A stretch of DNA of 64,000 bases from Blumeriella jaapii (GCA_009599575.1 VWND01000013.1:124001-188000); one strand, 5' to 3'. Counted from the first letter of the stretch, positions 13,211 through 26,601 are shown. The notes: generated by a model not told the origin, from the letters alone. Numbers and translations: made by a program.

Positions 13211-13548
13211 ATAGGCACGCAGCCCAATTTATATTTTTATTTATTTTATTTTTTTTCTTTTTTTAGTCTTTTCTAGAAACTCTCTAAATTATTTTACCTA
13301 CCGATATATAGCCGTATTAATCTGGTTTTTCTATCTACTTTTACATTTGGTAACCTGCGCAAAAATTCAAACTTCGGTGTTTCGTTTTTATATATTCGCC
13401 GATGCATTTTTTAAATTCGCAGTTAAAATCGACTTCGATATTTCGCTACTACGGCTTAAAAGACTTTTTATATAGTATTGTTCGCAGCTGTGTTATATAA
13501 AGAATTTTTAATAGCTTTTTTTATTTTGCGTATAATTATTAAATTACA
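13211..13548 (+). repeat. Gyp2 5' LTR, second part
   Basis: Continues the LTR after copy 1c and matches 63684-64000 almost base for base apart from transitions, up to 13531 where the window's right end cuts the 3' LTR. The LTR end is inferred at aaattaca (13548) because LTRs normally close in CA and the start is TGTAA. That gives an LTR of about 470 bp. The exact end cannot be confirmed inside this window. Confidence 0.65.
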
Positions 13549-14092
13549 AAAGTGTAATATATTTCAGAAACGTTTGAAATTACGGGTTTAAGCAATTCTG
13601 AACCGTGCGAAATTTAAAATTCGAAAGTCGCTTTTTTGTTTAAAAATAATAAATCGAATATTAGTTCGTACGTTTCGACCGCTGCGCTCGGCCTTTCTGA
13701 ATTAGATTTCTTTTGATTAAACGCTTGGCGAAAACTCAACCTTCTGATTTTGCGCTTTGTGATTATAGCAATTACAATTTGCGGCTTTTTATTAAAAGTA
13801 GTAAAAAAATGGCTGTACGTGTATTAGCCTGAGCCACGAAATATCGAAACCGTAGATTATATAGCAATATTATATTAATTTAATTAATTTATCAAAAAAA
13901 CAAATTTTTTAATATATTATTTAAATATTTAAACGCAATTTTATTTTATTTGATTTTTTCAGAAAACACGAAGATTTTTTTAATAACTTTTTTATTAAAA
14001 ACGATTTTTTTTATATTAAAGACTTTTAACCTGCAATTCCAAAAAACATTTATTTATTTAATTCAAACCCTACCAATATTTTCGCTAACATT
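13549..14092 (+). other. Gyp2 untranslated leader, RIP-mutated
   Basis: About 540 bases between the inferred 5' LTR end and the first recognisable gag sequence. No primer-binding site starting TGG is obvious next to the LTR. An overlapping frame at 13950-14270 is hydrophobic and T-rich, and looks like an AT-bias artefact rather than a gene. Confidence 0.5.
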
Positions 14093-15720
14093 ATGGATAA
14101 CGACGCTTTTCGTTTTCTTATGCGAAGCCGCATGTCTTTTCCTGGCTTCTCTGGTACACTTTTATTTAATAGCGCCAACGTTACCGATTTTATCGAAAAA
14201 AATAAAAAAACTTATAAGGATTTCGGAATTTTTAAAACTGAGATATTCGATAAATTTTTCGTTATTATAATTTAATTATTAAAAATATTATCAAATCGAT
14301 AAATAAATAAAAGGCTATTAGGGTTCGAAACTAGCGCAAGCTAATTAATGTGACGATCTAATCAGTCGGAGGGCTGGGAGATCAGTCAACTGGTCGCCGT
14401 GTTCACATGGCATAAGAAACGAGCCTTTGGTTCTGTAACAAAGATATTCATTTAGAATCAACAACTGCAGAAGGCAGAGGTTGCTAAGGGAAGAGAGCCT
14501 TATATACATGAATAGTCTCCACAGTTGATGGGGAGACCCACCAGGAGACCAGGGAGCTTGCAGCTACACGTAGTTGCTGGGGTGACACGAGGGGCAAAAG
14601 AGTGAATCGTCACAATTAAAGCTTTGAAATCGAAATTCCGAAACCACGATCGCTAGCAAATTCGCGATACTATCGCTTTTTTTTAAATAATTTGTTATAA
14701 CAATTCGCTAAGCTAAAAAATTCAAAACTTATTATCGTATTTATACGAAAGTTTTTAACGTTTTCGTTAACAAAAAAGTTTTAAACGAAATTAAGCAAAA
14801 AAGATTGTTTTTACTTAGCTTTTTAATTAGCATTCGCAACAAAACTATTAAGTATTTTAAAATTAATAAATAAAACTCTGAAATCTTCGATTAAAATTTT
14901 AAATTTGTAAAATTCGTTTTTAAACAAAACCAAAGCGAACGTATTATCGAAATTATAAATTAAAAGAAATCTCTTTTTTTTATTTACAAAAAAAACGTAA
15001 AAACTTTAATACAAAAATATGCCCAATTATTAAAAGTTACCGAAATCGCCAAAAAACAATCAATTATTATATTATTTAATCGTTTTACAAAACTTACTAG
15101 CTTGGAAAAGCTTAATAAAAATATCAAAACTCTTATATTAAAATTTACCGATATTAAAATTTAAAAATTGCAAAGCAAAATCGAAAGTTTTATGCAATAG
15201 CAAAAAAAACTTTTTTACGTTAACTCGGATATTAAAAACGATTAAAATAGCTTTTATAATAATTTTTTTTTTAAAATGCGCGAAACGATCAGTTTCGCTA
15301 AGCCACCGTAAAAGTAATGGCTGCCTAATAGCAATTTTTCCGTGCTAGCGATCAGGATTAGCGAAATATCAATTATAATAACGATTATTAAAAAAAAAAA
15401 AAAACCAACGGAAAAATCAAAATCGCGGCTATTAAAATAGTAAAAATAATTATTAAAACAGATTTCGTAACTTTAAATATAAGTTTTATAATAACAAAAA
15501 AATTTACTGCGAAAAATCTTATATTCGCTTTAAATGTAAAGCATTTAATTTTTGTATAAATAATAGTATTTGCTATATTAACAAATACGAAACGATTTGC
15601 TTCGGATCGGTAAAAGCAGAAATAAGCTTTTTTAATAAAGCTAAAAATCAGAGCTAATTAAATATTATTCGTTTAAAAATAAAAAATACAAAATAAAACG
15701 ATTGTTTGAAAAACAGAAAA
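14093..15720 (+). pseudogene. gag: Gyp2 gag remnant, split by a solo LTR
   Basis: The frame at 14093-14275 begins MDNDAFRFLM and contains a PGFSG...NVTDFIEK pattern. That resembles the N-terminal capsid region of fungal Ty3/gypsy gag proteins (a short Pro-x-Phe-x-Gly segment followed by a helical region). It continues past the solo LTR (14349-14614) with Lys-rich helical remnants to about 15300. A Cys-containing segment, FKCKAFNFC, lies at about 15530; it may be a decayed nucleic-acid-binding region, but I cannot fit a CCHC knuckle. RIP stops are throughout. Confidence 0.6.
14349..14614 (-). repeat. Solo LTR of Gyp1, nearly free of RIP
   Basis: One 266-bp LTR in minus orientation (tgtgacgatc...cgtcaca) with a perfect TSD attaa on both sides (14344-14348 and 14615-14619). 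No internal sequence is attached, so an LTR-LTR recombination removed the rest. It keeps CpA and TpG words that the full copies have lost, and it looks at least as GC-rich as the copy 1e LTRs. Confidence 0.92.
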
Positions 15721-16479
15721 AATACGAAAACGATTTTTATTAATAAAAAAAAACATTTCCGAAAGCGTATTAATCAAAAAAAAAACTTTACTTTAAATAT
15801 AAATAAAATTTAAATATATAAATAAAAAACAAATATATATATTATTAATGCAATTATCGCATTTGCAAATATTATAGCTATATAATTAAGCCAGCGAATT
15901 ATAAAAAAACAAAATGCTTTTGTTTTATTCGCTAAACCAATTGGTATAAAAAAAAACGTCAGAATCGAAAAAAAAAAAGATTTTAAAATTCGAAAAAAAA
16001 CCGATAAAATTATTAGAAAAACGCTTATAATAAAAGAAATTAACGACGATATAAAAAATATCGATATCGATATCCCGGTTTAAATTATTTAAAAAATACC
16101 AGCTTTTAAACGCTGATTATTAATACGAAGCGAAAAATAAATCGATAAATATATTAGCTCCGAAGCCGTCGACGAAGCTATTAAAAAAATTATAAAACAA
16201 AATATTAAATTAAAATTCAGCGATTTATTTAACACAAAAAAAAAATTCGATAAAATTATTAATAAACAAATTTTTGTATTAAAAAAAAACGAAAAAATCA
16301 AAATTATTCGAAAAAAAAAGCGATTTTGAATTAAAAAAAAACCAGAAAAAAATTTACAATACCGCGATCAATTTAATCGATAAAAAAGAATTCTCGGAAA
16401 AAGTCAGTCTTTTGGCTTTCGCTATAAAAACCCAAAAATCAAAACGACGAAACTGTTTTTATACAATTATAAAAACATT
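15721..16479 (+). other. Gyp2 gag-protease spacer, no readable domain
   Basis: Lys/Glu/Ile-rich remnants in shifting frames, consistent with a charged gag C-terminus or linker. A minus-strand open frame at 16089-16301 is Phe/Ile-rich and is the antisense shadow of this Lys/Glu-rich sense strand. Confidence 0.45.
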
Positions 16480-17929
16480 AAAAATAAAAATAATATTTAA
16501 AAAAAGTACGACCGCCTTCGCTTTATTCGATAATAAAGCCGAAATTAATTGCATAAACTAAAAAACGGCCGAAGCTAATAATATTTCGATTATTACCGAT
16601 AAACGAATAATTTATACGACCGTTAATAAAAATATTATTAAATTTAATAAAATTATACGAAATATAAAAATCGACGTTGAAAATATTATTATTTATAAAA
16701 ACTTTTTAATAATAAAAAAATATTTTTATTTTATTATTTTTGAAATGCTTTAAATCCTAAAAAATCTCGTCAGTTTTAAATATATCGAAAACGGCCAGAT
16801 AAAAGCTTTTTCTAAAACTGAAATCGATTTTTTTAAAATCAAATTACCGTCGCCGACGATAAAATCTTTTTAATCGATGTTTTATCGGAAAACGAATAGC
16901 CGGCTTTGGCCTTATAACAAACGCTGAACTATAACAAAACCTGGAAAATATTCGGCAAAAAGCATTTACGTCGCTAATCGAAATAGCACCGCGAATAAAA
17001 TTGATTAATATTAATATTTTTGATTATTAATTCGAAAAAAAAATTCCGAAGATTTCGTTTTCGTATTAAACAAACCCGATTTATATATTTTATTTTTTTA
17101 TATTAATATTAGCACTTTTTATAAGCGTAAAGCTGATAAAATACGATTCGTGAATTTTGATAAATTCGTTAAGAATATTTTCGGAAAAATAAACGATTAA
17201 TTCGAAAAAAACGAAGTAACAAAATTATTTTAATCAGTTATTAACGAATTCGAAAAGCTTATTATCGGCCGATTTTTCAATTTATTATTTGGCAGCCGAT
17301 TTACAAAAAAACGATTTAATAATTTAGTAATCGAAATTCAATTTTTGCTAAAAAAAAAAGGTTTTATACGAAGTTTTACGCAACAGAAAAAAAATTATAA
17401 TTTTCGATTTTACCGAAATAAGTCAATTTAGCTTTAACGTTACGTTTTATATCGATATTAAAACCGTATTTTACGAAGCCTGGCAAAAAAAAATCTTTTT
17501 AGTTTTCAGAATTTTTCAGAATAAAATAGTCGAAATATTAAAAAAACGAATTAAGCAAAGGATTTTCGAATTTTGCTACGGTTTATATAAAAACAAATAG
17601 TTTATCGTTGCGAAAAAAAAAGCATTTACAAATTTATTACCGCAATCGTCGAAATAAACAAAATAACGATACGAAACGCTAACGTATTATTTAACGTCGA
17701 TTAATTTTCAAACGAATTCGCAAAATTAATAATCGCTTTTTTTTTCGATTTGTTTTCCGGCTACGATTATTTAATATTTAATCTACGATTCCGAAATATA
17801 ACGGCAATTCAAATACTAATCGGTTTACTACGTATAACGAAAGTATTTATAAAAGCTATTAATTTAATCGTATAATTCGTAAAAGTCGTATACAAAATTT
17901 TTATAATTTGCATTTCCGACATTGCTTTA
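16480..17929 (+). pseudogene. pol: Gyp2 pol remnant, part 1 (protease and most of RT)
   Basis: An aspartic protease motif is visible around 16515-16570 as ALFDNKAEINCI, where the usual form is D-S/T-G-A-E; mutation has changed the glycine region. The RT domain lies at about 17200-17929. Good landmarks are FFDLFSGYD (first catalytic Asp block, about 17733-17770) and ITAIQILIGLLRITKVF just after. The coding sequence is cut by copy 1d at 17930-17934, a few codons before the YVND box. Confidence 0.75.
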
Positions 17930-17934
17930 TTTTA

Positions 17935-18203
17935 TGTAACGATCTAATTAGTCGAAGGGCTGGGAGATCAGTCAACTGGTCGCCGTGCTCATATGGTATG
18001 AAAAACGAGCCTTTGGTTTTGTAATAAAAATATTCATTTAAAATTAACAACTGCAAAAAGCAGAGATTGCTAAAAAAAAAAAGCTTTATATATATGAATA
18101 ATTTCCACAATTGATGGAAAAACTCACCAAAAAACCAGGAAGCTTGCAGCTACACGTAATTGCTGGAATAACAAAAGAAATGGCAACAAAATAAATCGTT
18201 ATA
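17935..18203 (-). repeat. 3' LTR of Gyp1 copy 1d
   Basis: A 269-bp LTR from tgtaacgatc to aatcgttata in plus-strand coordinates, followed by the degraded polypurine tract of the minus-strand element (attattcttccgtccg). Confidence 0.88.
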
Positions 18204-21200
18204 TTATTCTTCCGTCCGAAAAAAGCGCGCTTTCGAGCTTTTATTTATTAATACGTCGCTATTTAAATAATCGTACGAATCCAAACCTTCGGAATACGCT
18301 TTCAGCTAGTCTATAAGTTTTGCAGAAAGACCGGGAAGCTTTTTATGCGTCAAATGAAAATCGCGCACTTTTAAAAAAGCGTATATAAAATCAGACGCGG
18401 AATATTACGTAAGATTTTTATTTAAATTTATTTAAAAAGCTTTGTATTAAAAAGTCTTCCGCTGCATTCGATAAACGATTAATTTTTCGATTTCGTATTT
18501 AAGCTTATTAATTATATTAATAGATTTAAAAGCTAAATTAACCTGATCTAAAAGCGCATCGTCAGCTGTTTTACGCAATCGATTAACGTAAAAAACTGGG
18601 TGTACGTTTATAATACTAAGAAAGTTTAGCTTAAAAGCGTTGTCGAAAATTTTGGCTATAATTTTAAAAAGGCCGTTTGTAGAATTATCGAATTTGCGAA
18701 AGAGCCGAAAGATCGGAAATATACGCATATCGAATTATACGTAATCGCCGACGTTAAAATCGATCGCGCGGCGAAATTTATTCGCATTTTTTTTTATTTT
18801 ATCGTAGGTTTGTTAAAAATGCGATTTAGCGAGATTTCAAGCGTCGTAATAGCGGCGAGCGTACGTACGAGCTTCGTTTGCGTTTAGCTTGTATAAAAAA
18901 TTGAAAAAAAGAAAAGTATCGAGCTTCCAGTTTCAATTAGTATAAGAAGTGTAATCGTATACAATTTCAAAAATGAAAAGCCATCTAGACTTTTGTAAAA
19001 AAGAATTATTTAAACGAAATTTATTATTAAAAAAAATTCGCTTTAATTGTTTTAATAAAAGTTTACAAAAAATCGAAAGCGTTTTTACAAATATTAGTTG
19101 TAAATTTCGGTTTGACCATCGGTTTCGGAATAAACGGCTATCGAAAGTTTTAATTGCGTATCGAATATTTTGTTTAATTCAGACCAGAAAATAGATTAAT
19201 ACTAGAGGCTACGATCGCTAATAATACTTTTTAAAAGGCTAAAATACTTATACACGTGGAATATATACAGTTTAGCAAGGCTTCGAGCGTCGATATTTTT
19301 ATAACAAAAAATCGAAATAGCTTGCTTGAAAAAGCGATTTATTATTACAAATACGTTATCGTAACCGTATTTGTTTTTGTTAAAATTGCAAAAGTTTATT
19401 ATAACGTATTTTTAAAAATAATTAAAAACAAAAAAAGGCTGAAAAAGGCCGAAGCGCTTATTTTTTAAAACAAAACTTTTTCGATAAGCGTAGCAATTGC
19501 GATAATATTATTTTACAAAAGCTGTTATATTTCGCTAATAATATTGGTCCGAAAGCAATTGCGTAGTTTTGCAAGCGTTGAAATAAGCGGTAAAAATCTG
19601 GTCGTATATTTTTCGTATAAAAGCCAAACGGAAATAATCGACGTCTGATATTATCAGGCGACCGTAATATAACAGCAGATCGCGTTTAAATATATACGAA
19701 ATATTATTAGCGTCGTTTTTTTTCGTAGCGTTTCGTATAGCTTTTTTTCGAAAAGCCATCAGACTGCTAGCTATGCGATTAGCGTAAAAAAGCTGGTTAA
19801 TAATACGAAATGCGAAAAAAAATCAGCTATTTCAACGATAAAAACAATTGTTTCGAAAGCCGTAGAAGATCGAAGTTTTTTAATTAAAAAGCGGTAATTA
19901 ATCTGATCGGCTCGAAAAAAGATTTGCAAGCGTTAAATACGTTTAAAAAAGTTTTGGCGGTCGAATTCGCTTGTACGACGTATTAATGCGTCAGCCAAAA
20001 GATTGTGTTTATTTAGTTTGTACGTAATAAAAAAGTTGTAATCGGCGAAAAGCTCGGCCCAGCGTGCTTATCGAACGTTTAAAAGTTTAAAAATCATAAA
20101 GTATTTTAAAGTTTTGTAATTAATAATAATTTTGATTTGATAAATTGAGCCAGCTAATTTAATACGAAAATTATTTAAAAATTTTACGATTGCGAGCATT
20201 TTCTTATCGTATACGACGTAGTTTAGCTTTGCGAAGGCCATGGTTTTGCTAAAATAAGCGATTAGGAGCCAGTCGTCGCTATAAAGTTGAAAAAGCACAA
20301 AAGCTATTACGCCGTCGGAAGCGTCAGTTTTTAATATGCAAAAAAGGTTTTGCTTATAATATTATAAAACTGGTGCAATAATAAAAGCTAGTATAAAAAG
20401 GTCGAAATTTTTTTGACATTTAAAAATGAAATTATAAAAAACGTTAGCTTTGGTTAAATAAACCAAAAGCTTTGCAATTATACCGTAATTTCGAATAAAA
20501 CGTCGATAGAAATTACAAAAATCAAAAAAGCTTTATACACTTTTTATAATAATAAAAGGCTTTTAATAAACGATCACGGAAACTTTCTTTAGGTTTATTT
20601 TAAGCTTTTAGTCGAAATAATAAAACTTAGGTAACGGATCCGAATAATATTAAATTCAGATTTCCGAATATCGGTTTGTAATTCAGCGTCAGCGAGCTTT
20701 TGAAACACTTTGCGAACGTATATAACGTATTTCAAAAGGTCGGACGAATAAATAAAAATATTATTTAAATATGCAATACAAAAATCGTTTAAATAATCGA
20801 AAAAAACGTTGTTTATATAACGTTGATAAATTACGGATTTATTAATAAAGCTAAAAAATAGCATTTTGCATTTATAAGCGCCGTAACGCGTACGAAACGT
20901 CGTTAGTTTTTTATTAGCGAAATCTATACGAATTTTATAAAAAGCTTAACGAATATTAAGTTTCGTAAAAATTTGCGCTTTCGAAAAACGAATAAAGGTT
21001 TTATCGATAAAAAAAAAGAATAGCGATTTTTACGAATAATATTATTAAAAGCTCGATAATCGATACAAAAACGTAATAAACCGTCGGGTTTTTTAGCGAA
21101 AAGCATTGGAGCAGCGAAAAAAACGATAAAAGGTTCGATAAAGCTTTTGTTAAAATTATTTTACAAATAGGTTTTGATAATCTCGAGCTTTGAAATCGAT

Positions 21201-21754
21201 ATTTTATATAAAAAAATATATTTCAGTTTTTTTTATTTATAATAAGCTCGATTTTATAATCGTAAGGCCGGTAAAAAATTAATTCGTTATTAGCGGTTTT
21301 AGAAAACACGTGTTCGAGGTTTTTGTACTCCGAAGGAAAAAATTCGAAAAAAAGTTTATTCGAAGTTAACTTTGTTAAGCTGGTTAAAAAAGTCGAAATC
21401 GATATTTCGTTCGTTTTGAAACGTTCGAAAAAATTATAAAATTGGGTTTTAAAAAAAGTATTATACGTGAGGTCGTTTAGTATTTTGTCGATTTCGTATA
21501 AAAAGGTTAAAAACATTTCAACTGCTTTTTTTCTGAAAATCAGCTTGAAAGCGTGTGTAATAATTTAGCAGATAGAAATTAGGTAAGCAGTAGGTTAAAA
21601 GACTCGTCTTCGAATTAATCGTTTGAAAGGTTTAGAAAAAGATTGTTTATCTAAACTATCGATTATATTAAACTGAAAGGCTATCGCGGCGAAGGCTTTT
21701 TTTCGGTTTTTAATATAATTGTTTTTCGTAAAACGAAAAAGCTGTTTTAACGAA

Positions 21755-21785
<31 letters not shown>

Positions 21786-22454
21786 GAAATAATAGAAAAA
21801 GGATCGGCAGCCTGAAAAAATAGTGTAATTTTTTGTATTTTACTAGCGTCGCTATCGAAATTAGCACCGCGAATAAAATTCGACTTTTTCGCGCTTCGCA
21901 TAGCGTCGTAGATCTGCCATAATTGGTCAAGGTTTTTATCACGTCTTACAGCGTCGTTTTAATAGCGAAATTAAATCTTTCGGAAATACAAATAAAAGAT
22001 TTTAATATAACAAGCGTAAAAGACTGTAAGGAAATAAGACTTCGGCTAATAAAGCTTGCGTTTATTACAGTTTAGTAAAACTTGGTATTCGGCTAACCAA
22101 GCTTTTTTTAAAATCATATTATAATTTCCGAAGTTAATAATTAAAAAAGAAATAAACGATTGTATTCGATTATTAATAATAAAATTAAAAAGCGTAAAAT
22201 ATATAATTAAATAGCTACGAGCTTCGTTATACTTTTTTACAAAAAAAAAAGCCGGGAAAAATTAAATTAAAGATTTTAAAAAAAAAAAAAAATTTGATTA
22301 GCGCCGAATCGATTAACGCATAACCGTTCGTTTTAAAATCGGCGAGCGCTTTTATTTTGTACAAAAGGCTATTTTTAATAAGTATAACGGAAATTGTTAA
22401 TAAATCGTTATTAAAAAGCTTTCGAACGTTAAAATAACGTATATCGCGCAACAC
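18204..22454 (-). pseudogene. pol: Gyp1 copy 1d pol remnant
   Basis: Order on the minus strand: protease near 22227-22454, with ADFKTNGYALIDSALI in place of the 1e ADSGANG motif; RT at 20595-21516, including LFAKKPDGLLRF and the mutated catalytic box YLNNIFIYSS; RNase H at 20068-20420, with LIAYFSKTMAFAKLNYVVYDK; integrase and chromodomain at 18204-19760, including YEIEKLIVYR. At the RNase H start this copy reads gcttttgtgcttttt, two T residues more than 1e, which keeps the frame there. Confidence 0.85.
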
Positions 22455-22599
22455 GCTTAAAAAAAAAGCTTTGTTTAAGCCTAAGCGTTTTTCCGACTGG
22501 CGGAAGCTTTAATTTCTTCGTATGCGTTTTGAAAGTCGTTTAAAAAAAAGTTTTCGTTTTTATTATTATTATTAAAAGGCGAATTTTCGGCCGGTTCGA

Positions 22600-24050
22600 C
22601 CTCGTTTACATTTACCAGCCTAAAAGGGCTTTTAAATAAAACCGAAAGTCGGCCCGTAAAAGGTCGTGCAAATTAGCTTTTTTAAACTTTTTAATATAAA
22701 ATAGAAAACGAGCGTTGTCGTTGATCCGATCGAAAAAAAAAAACGCTAAAAGGGGCGTTTTGGCGTGGAAAAAAAGGAAAAACAGCAAAAGGCGGAAAAG
22801 CTTATAAAGCATTTAAACGACTTTCGTACGTACGATTTGATTCGTAGTACGCTTTGGTTAAGAATTTACTATTTTAATAAATAATAAACTTGGTTGAAAA
22901 ACGGCTCGCGTATAAAATTCGTTTAGTTAATTGATTTTGTTTTTTTTATCGGACGGCGGTGAGCCAATTTTTAAAAGTTATTATACGCGCTTATTTTAAA
23001 TGCAGCTTTTTTCGTAAACGCTTTAGTATTTTATTACGAAAAGCGTTTCGAAGCTGTTTGTTAATTCGTATTTAAGCGTTCGCTGCGAAAATAAAAAATC
23101 GCAAATAAAATCGCTAAAATCGTCGTGCGTATTTATTATAAGCATTTTAAACTCGTTTTCGGCCTTTTAAACGTTTGAAAAGTCGGCCAAAAAATCGGCG
23201 ACTTTTTTAATTAATTCTTCGGAAGATATAAGATCGGAACGGTTTAAAATACGCGGAATAAGAAACTTTTTTACTACGTTTTCGGTTTGATCGAATATAT
23301 AATTTTTGCGAAATCGATCGCCAGCGAAATAATCGTAATAAAATTCGAGATTGTCGAAAACTTTAGTTTTTTAATAGCGTGCTTTGTAATTTTTATTATT
23401 ATTTAGCTTAAATTCAAAATTCGGAACGCGCTTTATACAAGCTAATCGAAAATTAGCAGATAAATAGGAATTATAGCGTTTAAAAAGCGCGCTAAAGTTT
23501 TGGCCGTTATAAGGAAATTCAAAAAAAGTTCGCGAAAAGCGTAAAGGTTGGTTTGCAGCGTTTGTTAGTTAAAATAAAACGTTGCGAAAGGAAGCAGCAG
23601 ATTCGCGATTGGCAGAAGCACGTTTGATAAATTTTACCAAACGCTTTGATTAAAAGATTTGTCGCAGTCGTATAGTTCCAAAAATTATCGTTCACGCTTT
23701 TGCGCTTTTTTCAATTGATTTTGCAAAAGTTTTAATTAAACGCTTTTAGCGCTAGGCTGTAAAAAGATGGCAAGTAAAATGGTTGACGCTCTGTTTTTTC
23801 CTTTGTTTTTTTTTCTTCGAGAAAAGGACTGTTTTTTAAAAAAAAAAGCTTCTGGAGGAGGCTGCTTTTTCGCTGATTAAAAAAGAGGTTGAAGTGTAAT
23901 AGCAGAAGCTGAAAAGCTTTGCTAAAAGGAAGATCGTTAAACAGAAGCCATTTTTCGCGAAATGCGGAAATAAATCTTTTTACGACCGGTCGATTATTTT
24001 GGTATGACCCGTAAAAAATTCGAAAAGAAAAATAGTTTACGCCGTCGCCA
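22600..24050 (-). pseudogene. gag: Gyp1 copy 1d gag remnant
   Basis: Collinear with the gag of copy 1e. The frame at 22612-22812 keeps FDRINDNARF and DLLRADFRFY, the same conserved segment as in 1c and 1e. Upstream, the capsid region has many RIP stops. Confidence 0.7.
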
Positions 24051-24074
24051 GCGTAAAAAAAAAATTGTTAATAA

Positions 24075-24346
24075 TATAACGATTTAATCAGTCGAAAGGC
24101 TAAGAAATCAGTTAATTGATCGCCGTACTTATATAATATGAAAAACGAGCCTTTGGTTTTGTAACAAAAATATTTACTTAAAATTAACAACAATTGCAAA
24201 AAGCAGAAGTTGCTAAGAAAAAAGAGCCTTATATATATGAATAGTTTTTACAATTGATAGAAAGACCTATCAGAAGACCAGGGAGCTTGCAGCTAAACGT
24301 AGTTGCTGGAGTGACAAAAGAGATGGCAACAGAGTGAATCGTTACA
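24075..24346 (-). repeat. 5' LTR of Gyp1 copy 1d
   Basis: A 272-bp LTR (tataacgatt...gaatcgttaca in plus coordinates). It keeps the TATA-like motif seen as ttatatata in antisense near 24230. Confidence 0.88.
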
Positions 24347-24351
24347 CTTTA

Positions 24352-26596
24352 CGTTAACGACGTCGGAATAAAAAGCTTTAAATTATATTATAATAATAAA
24401 AAAATCTTTTTAAAATTCGACGCTATATAATAAAACATATTTAAAATATCGATAAAATTTTAATTTGCTTCGAAAAAGCCAAAGCTATTATTAGCTTTCG
24501 ATTAAAATTTTATATGCCCGAAATAAATATCGTTAATTATATAATTAATAGCGCTGGCCGCTATTTTTAACGAAACAAAATTAAAAAGATTTGCGAATAA
24601 AAAAAATGTAAAAATATTACCGAAGCCAAAGCTTTTATTAGCGTTATGATTTATTACCGCAATTAAATTAAAAACTTTTTTTAAAAAGCTGCATTTATTT
24701 ACGTTACGATAAAAAAAAAATCGATTTCGTTTGGAAAAAAAAGCAAAGCAAAGCTATAGAAATTCTTAAAAACGATTTTTTATCGGCCTTATCTTTATGC
24801 GAATTAATTATAGCCCAAACGCAAAAAAAATTATTTTAATTATCGACGCTAATATTTTCGGTTAAAAAGTTGTATTATAATAAATCGATAAAAACAAAAA
24901 ACGGTATTTTTTACGATTCGAAAGCGGTTTATAATTTTTCGCGAAAGCACGCTACGATATTATTAAACGAAAATATCAAAGCGCTTTTAAAGTAATAAAA
25001 AAAATAAAAAACGAATTGTACGGCGTATATTTTATTTTAAAAACGGACGTAAAAGTCTTTATCGACCAACTAAATAAAAAAGCTAATAACCTACCAAAAG
25101 CGCTTATTATTAATTAAATAGCTTGGATACGATTTATAAATTTCGAAATCAAATATATTAAAAAAACAATTAATACAGCGGCAAACGGCTTTTTTAAACG
25201 AAAACGTTTTTATTCGTTTAATTTCGCTAAATAAAACGAATAAAATATCGACGAATAAATCGCTAACGAAATCGGCTGTTTTATTATTTACGTTTTAAAT
25301 TTTATAAAGCCGAAATTATTTACGTTGCTATTTCGGCTGGCACCGCGAATAAAAAACATTAATTTTCGGACCGAAAAAGCATTCGCGTTATTGTTTCGGC
25401 TAGCATCGCGAATGGATTTGATCGAAAACGATCGGAATAAGCCGATTAACGACGAAAATAAACTTTTGATCGATAATTACAAAACCGAAAATTTTTATTT
25501 AATCGCGTATTATTTAATTATTTTATTTAAATTATTTAACGTATTAAACTATTAGTTTAAATTATTTAAAAACCAGGCTTTCGATTATATTTTAGCCGAT
25601 AAAAAGCTGTATAAAATAAAAAATAATATATATTAGAAACGCTTAGTAGTAAATAATAAAATCGATAAGTTGTAAATTATAAAAAAAGCCTACGAAAAAA
25701 TATTTTATAAAAAAATTAAAATTATTTATTACCGAATTAAAAACGACTTCTAATAAAAAAAATGTTTCGAAAATTGCAAAGCCTTCGTTAAAAGCTGTAT
25801 TTTTTATTAAAAACAAAAGCTTGGCCGAAAAAAAAATTTATTATATCCGACGTAGTTTTCTGAAATCTGAGAAAAAATTAATTTCGACGTTATACGCGTA
25901 CCGATTACCGACCGCGAATATATATGCTTCGTATTCGCTATCGACGATTTATTTAAATAATTTGAAAAACGATTTTTTCGAAACGCTATTTTCGAAATTA
26001 TAACGATTTTTTTTTAGAAAAACGTTGTATATCGATACGATTTGTTTAGCAAATTAAACGTCGATAATAAATCCGAAAACAAAAGCGTTATCGAAATTTT
26101 TACAAAAAAATACGGGATTTAGCGCATTTAAATCTTAGCCTATAATTCGAAAAGCAACGGATCCGTTAAACGAAATTATAAAAATATTTTCGACGGCTTT
26201 TTAAAAGCTATTCGAAAGAATTATAAGCGTTAGTCGCGGAAATTCTCGGAAATGCTTTTTGTTATACGCATATAAATATACGCTTTTATTAAAATAATTT
26301 TATTTTTTATTTAATACGGCAAAAACGCTCGATTGCTTTTGAAAACAAAATAATTTATATAAAAGTTTTATAACGTAATTACAATAAAAACGAAAGCAAA
26401 CTTATTAATAATAAAATTTAAACAGCTAAATTACCGCGATATAAATATAAAAAAGATAATTTTAAAAAAGAAAAAGTATAAAAAGGCGGCTAAAAAAGTC
26501 TGGAATAAAACCAAGGTTTTAAAAAAAACGCTAATTAAAAAAAAAATCCGATTTTAGTTTACGACGTTTAGCGCGTTATTAATAAATCGGCCGATA
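24352..26596 (+). pseudogene. pol: Gyp2 pol remnant, part 2 (RT end, RNase H, integrase)
   Basis: Joining 17929 to 24352 restores the RT catalytic box as YVND followed by VGIKS, the mutated form of the Y-V-D-D box. The sequence then gives INIVNYIINSAGRY (RT thumb/connection). RNase H follows at about 24820-25210, with IIDANIFG, RFESGL and a DQLNKKANNLP pattern. Integrase runs from about 25600: a Cys pair KKCFENCKAF near 25760, the core with SVIEIFTKKYGIQR and AYNSKSNGSVKR near 26080-26170. Coding is interrupted at 26597 by Gyp3a and resumes at 61530. RIP stops are many but the frame is easy to follow. Confidence 0.8.
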
Positions 26597-26601
26597 CTAA
26601 G

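Larger units (their letters stand above)
17935..24346 (-). mobile_element. Gyp1 copy 1d, complete, moderately RIP-mutated
   Basis: A complete element of 6412 bp on the minus strand, inserted in Gyp2 RT. TSDs are tttta (17930-17934) and cttta (24347-24351), one C-to-T change apart. It is less damaged than 1b and 1c; for example the LTR keeps gatcagtcaactggtcgccg. Confidence 0.92.
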
